From contig PNOG01000020.1 of NCBI GenBank assembly GCA_013824685.1, positions 1-64,000 of the forward strand: 64,000 bases of DNA. Reading direction: 5' to 3'. This document shows, piece by piece, positions 17,856 to 26,753 of this stretch; within the stretch, counting starts at the first letter, position 1; each line of letters begins with the position of its first letter. The position numbers were made by a program, and so were the translations under genes. Below the pieces are notes generated by a model. That model was not told where the DNA came from. It did no database searches and saw only the letters and a program-made list of their open reading frames with translations. Source of the DNA: Coprothermobacter sp. Its GTDB lineage: Bacteria > Caldisericota > Caldisericia > Cryosericales > Cryosericaceae.

Positions 17856-18617
17856 ATGAAAATCGTCGCAGGAAACTGGAAGATGTTCAAAACCATTGAG
17901 GAGGCCGGGACGTACTTTGCCGAGCTGACTGCCGCCACTCCCCCGCAGGGGGACAAGGTGCGGGTCCTCGTTTTCCCCAACTACATCGCATTGGGTGCCC
18001 TGGCAGAAACCGGCGCGGTCCCAGCCTGGGTGCAACTCGGCGCTCAAGATGTCGCGGCCGACGCAGAAGGCGCGTTCACCGGAGAAGTGTCGCCAGCCAT
18101 GATCCGCTCAACAGGGGCAACCCACGTGCTCATAGGGCATTCGGAGCGCAGACACATCATCGGCGAGTCAGCCGTTCTGCTTCATCGCAAGCTGGTCAAC
18201 TCCCTGGAGGCGTCCCTGATTCCCGTGCTGTGCATTGGAGAGACACTCGAGGAGCGCAATGCGGGCAAGATCGAGGAGGTCGTGTTCGGGCAGCTGGATA
18301 CCGCCCTCAGTGACGTTCGGCTCTCAAATGGCGCCCAGCTCATTGTCGCCTATGAGCCGGTATGGGCCATTGGAACAGGGGTGAATGCCACGAATGAGCA
18401 AATTGAAGAAGCACACCGCCTCATCCGGGAGCACCTCAAGCAGCTTCTCGGAACGGCCATTGGTGGCTCTGTCGCAATTCTCTATGGCGGCAGCGTCAAA
18501 CCGGCCAACTTCGCCTCCATCGCAGGGCTCCCTTCGGTGGATGGTGGATTGATCGGAGGAGCCAGCCTCAAGCCGGCCGCCTTCGCCGAGCTGATCGCGA
18601 TCGCAGAGCAGGTGTAG
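17856..18617 (+). CDS. tpiA: triosephosphate isomerase
   Basis: Interconverts DHAP and glyceraldehyde 3-phosphate. ATG at 17856 follows AGGAGA by 5 bases and gives 253 residues with the catalytic Lys in GNWKM, catalytic His in LIGHSERR, catalytic Glu in AYEPVWAIGTG and phosphate-binding LYGGSVKP and GLIGGASL. A longer in-frame reading from 17313 lies inside the CorC-like gene and is rejected. It stands apart from other glycolytic genes and is followed by a hairpin shared with rnpB. Confidence 0.97.
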   Translation: MKIVAGNWKMFKTIEEAGTYFAELTAATPPQGDKVRVLVFPNYIALGALAETGAVPAWVQLGAQDVAADAEGAFTGEVSPAMIRSTGATHVLIGHSERRHIIGESAVLLHRKLVNSLEASLIPVLCIGETLEERNAGKIEEVVFGQLDTALSDVRLSNGAQLIVAYEPVWAIGTGVNATNEQIEEAHRLIREHLKQLLGTAIGGSVAILYGGSVKPANFASIAGLPSVDGGLIGGASLKPAAFAELIAIAEQV

Positions 18618-18683
18618 CCTTCAGCCACACGCTGTCCGGCAAGCGGCTGCTGAGATGTCGTCGGCAGGAACGCCTGGAAATAG

Positions 18684-18713
18684 AGAGACCCCTTCCGTGA
18701 GGTCGGGGTCTCT
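18684..18713. terminator. bidirectional terminator hairpin between tpiA and rnpB
   Basis: AGAGACCCC (18684-18692) pairs with GGGGTCTCT (18705-18713), a perfect 9-bp stem. Downstream bases are modestly T-rich on both strands, so it can end tpiA (plus) and rnpB (minus). Confidence 0.7.
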
Positions 18714-18720
18714 TCATATA

Positions 18721-19034
18721 CCGCGAATGATAAGCCAGGTTCTGTCGTGGTCAGTCATTTATCTAAGCGACATACCCGAAGGCAGGGAGAAGCAGCCCTG
18801 TGTGCCTTCCTATTTTGTCTTGCTCCAGTTGGGGTTTGCAATGCGCAGCCCATCGCTGGTCTGCCGGTGGTCTCTTACACCACCATTTCACCCTTACCCC
18901 TTGCGGGGCGGTATATTTTCTGTTGCACTTTCCTTGGGGTTACCCCCACTCGGGTTTCCCGAGCAACTCGCTTCTTGGAGCCCGGACTTTCCTCAAGCAG
19001 GAAGATCTCCTGCCTGCGACTGACTCATTCGCGG
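18721..19034 (-). ncRNA. rnpB: RNase P RNA (M1 RNA), bacterial type A-like
   Basis: Catalytic RNA that trims tRNA 5' leaders. On the minus strand it holds the universal GAGGAAAGTCCGGGC (18994-18980) and, near the 3' end, ACAGAACCTGGCTTA (18745-18731), which together form the P4 region. The ends CCGCGAATGA (19034-19025) and TCATTCGCGG (18730-18721) pair perfectly as a 10-bp P1. GTCAGTC just inside pairs with GACTGAC (P2), and a GCAGGA/TCCTGC hairpin is P3. The length of 314 nt is normal. Its 5' P1 strand includes the last codons and TGA of the upstream gene. A terminator hairpin follows. Confidence 0.95.
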
Positions 19035-19756
19035 TCTTTGGTGCCGGCGTACAGGATCTTGCCGCAGATCTCGCAACGGATAAGATCTTCAGCATCACCG
19101 CTACCGCCCTCTGCATTACGAAGATTGAACAGTGTCTTCTGGGACAGCCTCACGTGACAGTAGTCACAGGTCGAACTCGCCACTCTCGCAACAGGAGCTC
19201 CGCTGAATTTCTCCGAGAGACTCTCGAAAATCAGCTTGGCTTTGAGCGGCAGCTTCGACTTGCGATCGTCCATCTCCTTGCGCAAGGTTGGAAGAGACTT
19301 CTTCACGGCAGCTCTCGAGGTCTTGTCCAACTGTGGAATGGTTACGAGCTCCTTGCGAAGCTTTTCTGCCAGCAATTCCGACGCTCTGGTCTGATCCTCG
19401 ACGTCCTGCCGGTCGTGGAAGTTCTTCCCCTGCGCATCCTCGACCTTCTCCTTCTCGAGGGTGAGCTTCTTCATCTTTTCCTCGAGTTTCTGGACCTTGT
19501 CCTCGGACATTTCTTCCTTCCCGAGCTTGGCGCCGGCTTCGTGAACCTTCGCCGAAAGGTCGTCCAGCTTCTCACCAATCCTGACCTCGTCGGCCCTGAA
19601 CGTTTCCAGCTGCTCGCGTAGTGCGGCCAGCTGCTCCTCGGTCTCGTCGATCTTGTGACTCAACAATGAAGACAGGTCCGACTCCTCCAGAAGACGTTCC
19701 TTCCGCTGGTAGTCCAACTGGAGTTCTTGAAGCTCCCAAAGTTTGTCTATTAGCAT
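19025..19756 (-). CDS. coiled-coil protein with C-terminal C4 zinc ribbon (DUF164-type)
   Basis: The 243-residue protein is mostly charged coiled coil (residues 1-190, rich in Glu, Lys, Leu heptads) and ends in a zinc ribbon with CDYC and CEIC near residues 202 and 231. This is the architecture of the DUF164/zf-RING_7 family, whose cellular role is unclear; nucleic-acid binding is often suggested. It starts 30 bp after a tRNA with GAGGTG before the ATG and appears co-transcribed with it. Its last three codons and stop form the 5' strand of P1 of rnpB. Confidence 0.85.
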   Translation of the reverse strand: MLIDKLWELQELQLDYQRKERLLEESDLSSLLSHKIDETEEQLAALREQLETFRADEVRIGEKLDDLSAKVHEAGAKLGKEEMSEDKVQKLEEKMKKLTLEKEKVEDAQGKNFHDRQDVEDQTRASELLAEKLRKELVTIPQLDKTSRAAVKKSLPTLRKEMDDRKSKLPLKAKLIFESLSEKFSGAPVARVASSTCDYCHVRLSQKTLFNLRNAEGGSGDAEDLIRCEICGKILYAGTKDRE

Positions 19757-19786
19757 GAATTCACCTCATCGACGATTATGACACCA

Positions 19787-19861
19787 TGGTGGGCCCACCT
19801 GGATTCGAACCAAGAACCAAGTGGTTATGAGCCACCTGCTCTACCGTTGAGCTATGGGCCC
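19787..19861 (-). tRNA. tRNA with anticodon CAT (Met or, after lysidine, Ile2)
   Basis: Cloverleaf on the minus strand: acceptor GGGCCCA/TGGGCCC, D-arm GCTC...GAGC, anticodon loop CTCATAA, T-arm with GTTCGAATC, discriminator A and encoded CCA (19789-19787). The CAT anticodon fits elongator Met or AUA-reading tRNA-Ile2. Initiator is excluded because the 1:72 pair is G-C and the anticodon stem lacks the three G-C pairs. Confidence 0.92.
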
Positions 19862-19902
19862 CTGCGCTGTGCGCACGTCAGGAAAGGGCCTGCGCCGTGC
19901 CT

Positions 19903-19930
19903 ATTATAGGCGGGGACGGCCGTGCGTCAA
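19903..19930 (-). promoter_or_regulatory. promoter of the tRNA(CAT)-zinc ribbon-rnpB unit
   Basis: Minus strand TTGACG (19930-19925), 16-bp spacer, TATAAT (19908-19903), placed about 42 bp before the tRNA. The -35 box overlaps the TGA stop of the DHH-CBS-CCA gene. An inverted repeat GCGTCAA/TTGACGC (19924-19941) spans the same spot. Confidence 0.8.
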
Positions 19931-22533
19931 CCTTTTGACGCGCACAGATACGCCACAGCCTCCACCCTGGAGTTGATCATACCGTCCAGCTGGAGGCGTC
20001 GCACCTGGTCGAGAAGCAGTCCGACCTGTTGTCCCTCGTGAATGCCGAGGCTCATGACGTCCTCACCTGAGACCAGTGGTGGGCCGTCCATCCTTGCCAG
20101 GACTGTCATGAGGAGGTCGTGGGGACCGGTCGTCTCCGATCCGGCAAGACGGGCCTCCAGGATCAAGAGGATAGGCAGGGGAATACCCTCGAGCTTTGCG
20201 GCTACAGCACTCACCTTGCATGATCCTTGCTTGAGAAGGCGGCGCAGTGCCCGTTCCTTTCGCTGCCATGACCGAAACGCCGCCGCAAGCCGGTCGCTCA
20301 ATCCGAAGTCTTTGAGGACCTCCTGCAATTCCCCAGAAGGAATGTTGCCCAGCCACACGAGAAGCGGCGCAACCCACGGAGGAGCGTCCAGGCCGTTCAC
20401 GGCCGTGTGGCGGCCATCTTTGAGGGCGGATAGGAGTCGGAGTTTTGTGGCCCGCGGCGGAACCAGTGGAAGACCGATGAGTCCGCATCCGAGTAAGCAA
20501 AGCGCTGCGATGCATGCGACGCTGCTGCCCCCCGAGAGCAGCTCCTTGAACTCGCCTTGCGCACGTCTGTTACGGCGGACGTTCAGGAGCCCGAGCTCAA
20601 GGGCTTCGCTCGCCTTCTCACGGGTGCCGTCCTCAAGGATAAAGCCCAGACGTACTTGGGCTGCCACGGCACGCAGTATCCGCGCGGGGTCCTCGATGAA
20701 GCTGTCGGCATATGTCATCCGGATGATCCGGGCGTCGAGGTCCTTGAGCCCTCCGGTGGCGTCGACGATGGTGCCGAAATCGCTCTCTGAGAGGGACATG
20801 GCAAGAGCATTCACGGTGAAGTCTCTCCTCAGCAGGTCCTTCATCAATGATGCAGGGGCGACCGTGGGCAATGAGCCTGGAAAGTCGTAGTACTCGAGGC
20901 GGGCTCCTGCAAAATCGTACTCCCGCTCTCGGATACGAACCTTGTGTGTCATGAAGCGTCCATAGGAGATCACGTTGGTGTCGAAGGACGTGGCGACTGC
21001 CGCGGCAACGCCCGAGACGTCTTTCTCCGTGACGATGTCCCAATCGTTGGGAGGCCTGCCGAGGAGGACGTCGCGTACGGAGCCGCCGACCAGATACGCG
21101 CGGTTTCCCTCGGTATCCCCAATCTGACCGATTTTGGCCAGTGTCGCTGCCGTGTCGCTTCCGCCCAGGCGATCCAGATCGGAACGCGCGATGACCCGCA
21201 CGCCCGGCGTACCGACGACACTCTGTGGATGTGCCGTACTGTTGAGGTAGCGCAAGACGTCCGATCTCGACACCACGCCCAGAAGGCGGTCCTGTTCCAT
21301 GACCAGCAGGAGACCTGTGTTGTACGTACCGAACGCCTCTATGAGCTCTTCGACGGTCGCAGTGAGGGGGACAGCCGGAATGCGCGTATTCAGGAAGTAA
21401 TGTACAGGCTTCTGCTGGAGCCGCATGAGGGAAGTCTTCTCGAGAGCTTTCTTGGCCACGACGCCGACAATTTGGCCATCACGTTCGACCGGCAGGACCG
21501 AGAACCCAAGATTGACCATGATCTGCAAGGCTTCTTCGGCGACCCGGTCCTGGGAGACTGTCGCAGGATGGGGGGTCATGATATCGCGCACGACCTGACG
21601 CCACTGAGTACGCCTCGCGGCTATAGCGGATATAATGTGCTCCTGTGCAGTCTCAGCAGATGTTCCGTCTCGCAGGATGGATGCTGCCGCATGGATCCGG
21701 CCTGCTCCACCCAGAGGGGCAAGCAGCTCTGCGACGTTGAGCAAGCGGTCGCTGCGCCCGAGAACGTAGAGCGCCTGGGGGGTCTGGTAGACGAGAAAGA
21801 CCGCTTCTGCCTTGATGATCTGGGCCAGCCGGTGGACGATGACCGAGAGGTTGCCGACGTTCCGCTCTGCATGCACGATGGAAAATGCTATCTGTGCTCC
21901 AGCCACTGTCCTGACCTGTGCATTGCTCAGCGCGTTCTCGAGAGCCGTTTGCTGATCCGGGACCAGGTAGGTCGTGACGTAACGGGCGACCATGGATAGG
22001 CTTGCCCCGGCCTTGAGCAGATAGGCCGCCTGTTCGACGTCGAATGCTGTCGTCTCGGGAAACAGCAGGGAGCCCGTGTCCTCATAGATGCCAAGCGCAA
22101 GAAGTGTAGCCTCGTCCGGATTCACCGGAACCAGCTGCTCGCGGAGCGCGGCTGTCACAAGTGATGCGGTCGCTCCACACTTCCGGATATGTCCCTCGTC
22201 AATATGTGCCAGGCTCGCGGAGTTTGGTTCATGATGGTCATAGGCAACCAGCCTTATCCCGGGGATCGAGAGGACCTCTTTGTATTCGCCGAGACGCGAT
22301 GCGACAATCGTATCGGCAATAATGACCGTTTCGATGTCTTCTTTCAGCAAGGTGGGCGCGGGCATGCGCACAAAGCGAAAACGCCCCTCGTAGAGCCGGA
22401 GGAACTCCTCAACGTTCGGCTCGAGGGACCCAGGCAACACTGGGACGGCCCCGGCATACAGCCGAGACAGCCCAGCCATTGAGGCTACACAATCAAAGTC
22501 CGCACCTGCATGGCCAAGAATGACCGTTTTCAC
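19927..22533 (-). CDS. tRNA nucleotidyltransferase fused to DHH phosphoesterase and CBS domains
   Basis: The 868-residue protein combines three modules. Residues 1-310 are a DHH/DHHA1 phosphoesterase (GHAGADFDC, VIIADT, YDHHEP, GIYEDTGS). Residues about 315-435 are two CBS domains (DIMTPHPATV; GVVSRSDVLRYL). From about 460 comes a class II CCA/poly(A) polymerase head with YLVGGSVRDVLLGR, the DWDI carboxylates, RRDFTVNALAM and EDPARILRAV. Thermotoga TM0715 has this architecture. It should add CCA or A to tRNA; the DHH part may degrade short RNA. GTG 22533 overlaps the pdp stop as GTGA; a longer frame from 22647 lies inside pdp. Confidence 0.88.
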   Translation of the reverse strand: MKTVILGHAGADFDCVASMAGLSRLYAGAVPVLPGSLEPNVEEFLRLYEGRFRFVRMPAPTLLKEDIETVIIADTIVASRLGEYKEVLSIPGIRLVAYDHHEPNSASLAHIDEGHIRKCGATASLVTAALREQLVPVNPDEATLLALGIYEDTGSLLFPETTAFDVEQAAYLLKAGASLSMVARYVTTYLVPDQQTALENALSNAQVRTVAGAQIAFSIVHAERNVGNLSVIVHRLAQIIKAEAVFLVYQTPQALYVLGRSDRLLNVAELLAPLGGAGRIHAAASILRDGTSAETAQEHIISAIAARRTQWRQVVRDIMTPHPATVSQDRVAEEALQIMVNLGFSVLPVERDGQIVGVVAKKALEKTSLMRLQQKPVHYFLNTRIPAVPLTATVEELIEAFGTYNTGLLLVMEQDRLLGVVSRSDVLRYLNSTAHPQSVVGTPGVRVIARSDLDRLGGSDTAATLAKIGQIGDTEGNRAYLVGGSVRDVLLGRPPNDWDIVTEKDVSGVAAAVATSFDTNVISYGRFMTHKVRIREREYDFAGARLEYYDFPGSLPTVAPASLMKDLLRRDFTVNALAMSLSESDFGTIVDATGGLKDLDARIIRMTYADSFIEDPARILRAVAAQVRLGFILEDGTREKASEALELGLLNVRRNRRAQGEFKELLSGGSSVACIAALCLLGCGLIGLPLVPPRATKLRLLSALKDGRHTAVNGLDAPPWVAPLLVWLGNIPSGELQEVLKDFGLSDRLAAAFRSWQRKERALRRLLKQGSCKVSAVAAKLEGIPLPILLILEARLAGSETTGPHDLLMTVLARMDGPPLVSGEDVMSLGIHEGQQVGLLLDQVRRLQLDGMINSRVEAVAYLCASKG

Positions 22534-23876
22534 GAATGCCCGTACGTCACCACACCGTCCGCACGGCTGATCTTTGCCACGACGGTCTGCCACCGAGGGA
22601 CGGACGCTTGCCCGACGACAATTGCCCCCAGGATCTCCTGCTCGCACGTAGTTGCGTCGCCCTCCGTGCGTGCGTAAGCGGTCGCAATCTGGTGTCCGGC
22701 ACTGACGGCATCGCCAGTCTTGACATCTAGTACCAGGCCGACGGCCAGATCGATGACGTCTTCCTTCGTTCGGCGTCCTGCACCAAGGCGCATGGCAGCC
22801 AGCCCAATGCCTTTCGCATCGATGCTCGTGACGAATCCACTGTGTGGAGCATAGACAGGCCGCCTGACTGCGGCCTGCGGCAGAACCTCGGGCCGGTCGA
22901 TGAATGCAGGATCCCCTCCCTGCGCCTTCACGATATCCGCGAAGCGCTGCAACGCGTTCCCGCTGGCGATGGCGTTCATCGCCATTGTTCTGGCGTCTTC
23001 ACGTCTCTGAACGATTCCACTTTGCATGAGGACCTCGTCGCAGAGCGTCAGTATAACATCGACCAATTTGGCCGGTCCGTGCCCCTTGAGAACCTGGACA
23101 GCCTCGACGATCTCGAGGGCATTGCCCACTGCGTTGCCCAGCGGCTCATTCATGTCCGTCACATAGGCCACGGTCGTCTTGCCATTGTCCTCTCCGATGC
23201 CAACCATGGTCTTCGCCAGTTCGATGGCCTCCGACTTGCCTGTCATGAACGCACCAGATCCCCACTTCACGTCGAGGACGATCACGTCCGTCCCGGAGGC
23301 AAGCTTCTTGCCCATGATGCTGGACGCGATAAGAGGCACAGAGTCCACTGTTGCCGTCACGTCACGGAGAGCGTACAGCTTTTTGTCGGCCACGGCTACA
23401 TCGCCGGTCTGAGCCATGATGGCTCCACCAAAACGGTTGACGACCTCCGCGAACGCCTCAGGCGTCAGGTTGACGTCGAAACCCGGAATCGACTCAAGCT
23501 TGTCGATTGTCCCGCCAGAATGGCCGAGCCCCCTTCCCGACATTTTGGGCATCACGGCACCACAGCTTGCGGCAATGGCAATGAGGGGTATGGACACTGT
23601 GTCGGCGACGCCCCCCGATGAGTGCTTGTCGCATTTCACTCCACGCAGGGAAGAGAGGTCGATGACGTCTCCGCTTGTGCTGATGCAATGCGTCAGCCAG
23701 GCAGTCTCGTGAGGATTCATCCCCCTGAAATAGATGGCCATGAGCATTGCAGATGTCTGGTAATCGGGGATGGAGCCACTCACAAGGCCATCGATCCACC
23801 ACGAGATCTCTTCTTCCAAGAGCTCGCCGCCGGACTTCTTCTTCTCGATAAGTTCTGCGAAGTTCCTGCTCAGCAC
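22530..23876 (-). CDS. pdp: pyrimidine-nucleoside (thymidine) phosphorylase
   Basis: Phosphorolyses uridine, thymidine or deoxyuridine. The 448-residue protein has the family signature SGRGLGHSGGTIDKLESIPG near residue 112 and KHSSGGVADT near 82, the phosphate-binding loop. The start is GTG at 23876, five bases after GAGGAG, overlapping the end of punA by 7 bp. With punA upstream and deoB elsewhere in the window it supplies ribose 1-phosphate from nucleosides. Thymidine versus broad pyrimidine specificity cannot be settled here; pdp fits the length best. Confidence 0.94.
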   Translation of the reverse strand: MLSRNFAELIEKKKSGGELLEEEISWWIDGLVSGSIPDYQTSAMLMAIYFRGMNPHETAWLTHCISTSGDVIDLSSLRGVKCDKHSSGGVADTVSIPLIAIAASCGAVMPKMSGRGLGHSGGTIDKLESIPGFDVNLTPEAFAEVVNRFGGAIMAQTGDVAVADKKLYALRDVTATVDSVPLIASSIMGKKLASGTDVIVLDVKWGSGAFMTGKSEAIELAKTMVGIGEDNGKTTVAYVTDMNEPLGNAVGNALEIVEAVQVLKGHGPAKLVDVILTLCDEVLMQSGIVQRREDARTMAMNAIASGNALQRFADIVKAQGGDPAFIDRPEVLPQAAVRRPVYAPHSGFVTSIDAKGIGLAAMRLGAGRRTKEDVIDLAVGLVLDVKTGDAVSAGHQIATAYARTEGDATTCEQEILGAIVVGQASVPRWQTVVAKISRADGVVTYGHS

Positions 23877-24703
23877 TCGGTCTCCTCGATGACACCGGTC
23901 AGCAACTCTGCCAAGTGTTCATCGGCACGTCTCGCCGTGGCGAGTACCTGGTCATGACTCAGCTCGGTGACCGTATCGGTCGCAAGGTCGGTAATAACCG
24001 AGACGGCGCCAACGCGCATGCCTGCCTGGTTTGCCACAATCACCTCGGGAATCGTCGACATACCGACCGCGTCGGCTCCCAGAATGCGCAGCATGCGAAT
24101 CTCTGCACGGGTCTCGAACTGTGGCCCGGACAGTGCAGCATAGACGCCGGACGCCATCGGCAGCGAACGACGTTTGCCTACCGACTTGAGCGCCTGGGTG
24201 ACCGTGGGGTTATACGCAGTGTACATGTTCACGAATTTGGAGCCAAAGACTTCATCTGCGAGCCCTCGAAGCGGGCTGTCTGCGGTAAGCAGGTTGAGAT
24301 GGTCTTCGATGACCATGAGGTCCCCCAGTCGCAGACGATCCGCAATGCCGCCCGCCGCATTCGTGAAGAGGGCGGTATGGACACCGAGAGCCTGGGCAAC
24401 TCGGACGGGGATGGTCACCGTGGCAGCATCGTAGCCCTCGTAGTAGTGAAAGCGACCCGCAAAACACAACACTCTGTGCCCGCCGATGCTCCCCGCGACA
24501 AGCTCGCTGGCGTGTCCTTTGACCGTCGACACAGGGAACCCCGGAATCTCGACATAGGGAACGATCGTTCGCGCGTCCATCCGTTCCACGAAGCTCGACA
24601 GACCAGATCCGAGGACGACCGTAAACTCGTATGACTGTCCAATACGCCGTATCAGGCTCTCGACGGCGATAGTTACCTGCTGTCTCAGCTGAGCACTGTC
24701 CAT
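23870..24703 (-). CDS. punA: purine nucleoside phosphorylase (trimeric, PNP-I/MTAP family)
   Basis: Converts purine nucleosides and phosphate to base plus ribose 1-phosphate. The 277-residue protein has VLGSGLSSF (phosphate loop), FAGRFHYYEGYD, TNAAGGI and the substrate loop GPQFETRAEIRMLRILGADAVGM near the centre, as in low-molecular-mass trimeric PNP. ATG at 24703 overlaps the TAA stop of fakA. It belongs to the operon Asp23-fakA-punA-pdp-DHH/CBS/CCA. Confidence 0.94.
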   Translation of the reverse strand: MDSAQLRQQVTIAVESLIRRIGQSYEFTVVLGSGLSSFVERMDARTIVPYVEIPGFPVSTVKGHASELVAGSIGGHRVLCFAGRFHYYEGYDAATVTIPVRVAQALGVHTALFTNAAGGIADRLRLGDLMVIEDHLNLLTADSPLRGLADEVFGSKFVNMYTAYNPTVTQALKSVGKRRSLPMASGVYAALSGPQFETRAEIRMLRILGADAVGMSTIPEVIVANQAGMRVGAVSVITDLATDTVTELSHDQVLATARRADEHLAELLTGVIEETEC

Positions 24704-26340
24704 TACTCGACCGACCCCACGACATCGTAGAAAGCCTGCCCTCCATAGTAGGACTGAATCTCAAGGTCAGGGAATTGCTGGGTCAACGTCGCAACGAGCG
24801 CTTCGAATGACGCTTCAGCAAAGTCGACGCCCCGGTACACTGATACCAGAGACTTGTCATCCCAGGCGATGGGGAACTCGCTGAGGTGCACCAGTGCTTC
24901 CTCGACCGACTGTCCAAGTCCCATAAGCTTGTCGTCCACGAGCAGCATGTAGTCGCCCTCGTGGACAAGCATGCCGGAAACCGTGGCATTCTTGGTCGCA
25001 CGCGTGACCGCAAAGAAGTCTGTCGCATCGATAGCCTGGTTCGCGATTGCCATACAGTCGTCATCGGGATCACACGAAGCTAGCTGGACTAGCGCGCTAA
25101 TAGCCTGAACCGGGTGGCGAGCGTTCAACACTAGCACGTCCTTGTCGATGAGGCCGGCGGCCTGTTGTGCGGCCATGATGATGTTCTTGTTGTTTGGGAA
25201 GACAATGAACGACTTGGCCTTGCACGCCTTGATGGGACCCAGGAAAGCCTCAGTCGGCGGATTCATCGTGTCGCCGCCGCCGACAATGATCTGCGCTCCA
25301 AGTTTGCGGAAGATCTCGTCAAATCCAGGTCCCGGAGAGACGACGACGTATGCACGCTGGACGCCTTCGTCAGCGCAGCCCTCCGTCGAAGCGAGTGGCT
25401 TCGATAGTGAACCTGCTCCGGACGCCGGGCCGCTGGCATACTCGTTTGCCTGGTATTGCATGTCCTCGATGCGCCCCTCCCGTATCGGGGCAAACTTCAT
25501 GAGGTACTGGATGGTGTCATATGGCTCATTGGTGTGGACATGGATCTTGGTAAGGCCACCCGCCGAGGCCATGACAAGGCTGTCGCCACGTTCTGTCAGT
25601 TTTGCGCGGATTTCGGTTTCCGGCAGCGTGTCGGAAGCCACCAGGATCACCGTGTCATAGCGGTACGTCAGGTCCTGCGGGCCGACATGTTCCTCCGGCT
25701 CATCCTCCACCGTCAGTCTGCCGGAGGCGACTGACTCACCCCGGAGGCTCATCAACATACCTTCCAGGAGTGTCACAAGTCCCTCGGCCCCAGCATCCAC
25801 CACATGGGCTTCTGCGAGTGCGGGGAGCTGCCCCGTCGTCTCCTTGACCGCTTGTCTTCCCGTCCTGATGACCTCGGCCAGGTAATCCGTGTAGTCTTCC
25901 TGGTACAGCCCCGCCGCACTCTCGGCCATGCGTCTGACGACGGTCAGGATCGTTCCTTCGACAGGCGTGACCACGGCCTTGTATGCTACCTCGGTCGCTT
26001 TGGCGAGCATCTGTGTGAAATCTGTCGTCGTCAGCACCGGCTTGCTGTCAGCTGCCGCTGCCATGCCGCGGATGATCTGTGACAGGATGACGCCTGAGTT
26101 TCCACGCGCCCCGATGAGGGACCCGGCGGACAACGTCGAGATGAACTCCTTCATGGACTTTGGCTGGCTCTTCTGGACTTCCTCAAGAGCAGTCCGGAGG
26201 GTGAGGGACATGTTCGTGCCAGTGTCTCCGTCGGGCACGGGAAAAACGTTCAGGCTGTTGATAAAGGCTTTGCGGGATTCGAGGCTGGCGAGAGCAGCCG
26301 TGAACAGCGCCTCAAGCTCACTGTAACCGATTTCTTTCAA
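24703..26340 (-). CDS. fakA: DAK2/FakA-like (YloV) kinase
   Basis: The 545-residue protein opens with a DAK2 nucleotide-binding domain (NVFPVPDGDTGTNMSLTL near residues 29-47; GARGNSGVILSQI near 78) and continues into the DegV-like C-terminal region of the YloV/FakA family. FakA phosphorylates fatty acids bound to FakB/DegV proteins. The start is TTG at 26340, five bases after GGAGG. Asp23-type gene immediately upstream matches the widespread yloU-yloV order. No fakB partner is visible in the window, so fatty acid kinase activity is inferred from family only. Confidence 0.88.
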   Translation of the reverse strand: MKEIGYSELEALFTAALASLESRKAFINSLNVFPVPDGDTGTNMSLTLRTALEEVQKSQPKSMKEFISTLSAGSLIGARGNSGVILSQIIRGMAAAADSKPVLTTTDFTQMLAKATEVAYKAVVTPVEGTILTVVRRMAESAAGLYQEDYTDYLAEVIRTGRQAVKETTGQLPALAEAHVVDAGAEGLVTLLEGMLMSLRGESVASGRLTVEDEPEEHVGPQDLTYRYDTVILVASDTLPETEIRAKLTERGDSLVMASAGGLTKIHVHTNEPYDTIQYLMKFAPIREGRIEDMQYQANEYASGPASGAGSLSKPLASTEGCADEGVQRAYVVVSPGPGFDEIFRKLGAQIIVGGGDTMNPPTEAFLGPIKACKAKSFIVFPNNKNIIMAAQQAAGLIDKDVLVLNARHPVQAISALVQLASCDPDDDCMAIANQAIDATDFFAVTRATKNATVSGMLVHEGDYMLLVDDKLMGLGQSVEEALVHLSEFPIAWDDKSLVSVYRGVDFAEASFEALVATLTQQFPDLEIQSYYGGQAFYDVVGSVE

Positions 26341-26360
26341 GATATCCTCCGGGAGTGCTG

Positions 26361-26723
26361 CTATTCGTTTTCGTGTTCGACGCGAATGGACCAGACCACG
26401 ACGTTCAGCTCGACTCTCTCCTGCGCAATCCCTGTCATGCTGCAGAAAACATAGCGAACCTGTGATGCAATGGTACGGGCGACTTCGGAAACGCGAACAC
26501 CGTACTGGAGCCGAACATGAACGGTCGCCACGATTGTGCCGTCCTTCTTGATCTGAGCATCGACGCCCTTCGGTGTCGACGGAAGCGCAAGAGCGCGGGT
26601 GAAGCGTTCGGCGAATGTGACGGGAGCCAGTCCTGTCACGCCGTACACATTCAGGGTAGCCAGCCGGAGGATTTCCTCCATTGCGTTCCTGCTGAGAACG
26701 ACGTTACCTTTCGTATTTGTCAT
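26361..26723 (-). CDS. Asp23/Gls24 family envelope stress protein (YloU-like)
   Basis: A 120-residue Asp23-family protein beginning MTNTKGNVVLSRNAMEEIL, with the core LATLNVYGVTGLAP and a C-terminal beta region ending QERVELNVVVWSIRVEHE. In Staphylococcus, Asp23 is membrane-associated and linked to envelope stress; in Bacillus YloU precedes YloV as here. A longer frame from 26876 reads through the promoter and the rpmB start region and is rejected. GGAGAG precedes the ATG by 5 bases. First gene of the minus-strand operon to 19.9 kb. Confidence 0.87.
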   Translation of the reverse strand: MTNTKGNVVLSRNAMEEILRLATLNVYGVTGLAPVTFAERFTRALALPSTPKGVDAQIKKDGTIVATVHVRLQYGVRVSEVARTIASQVRYVFCSMTGIAQERVELNVVVWSIRVEHENE

Positions 26724-26753
26724 ATCCACTCTCCAGGCAAAATGTGGTATTCG

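Noticed and set aside
18655-19621. Plus-strand open frames through the tpiA-rnpB spacer and beyond
   Set aside because: They run antisense to RNase P RNA and the zinc-ribbon gene; the RNA structure explains the conservation.
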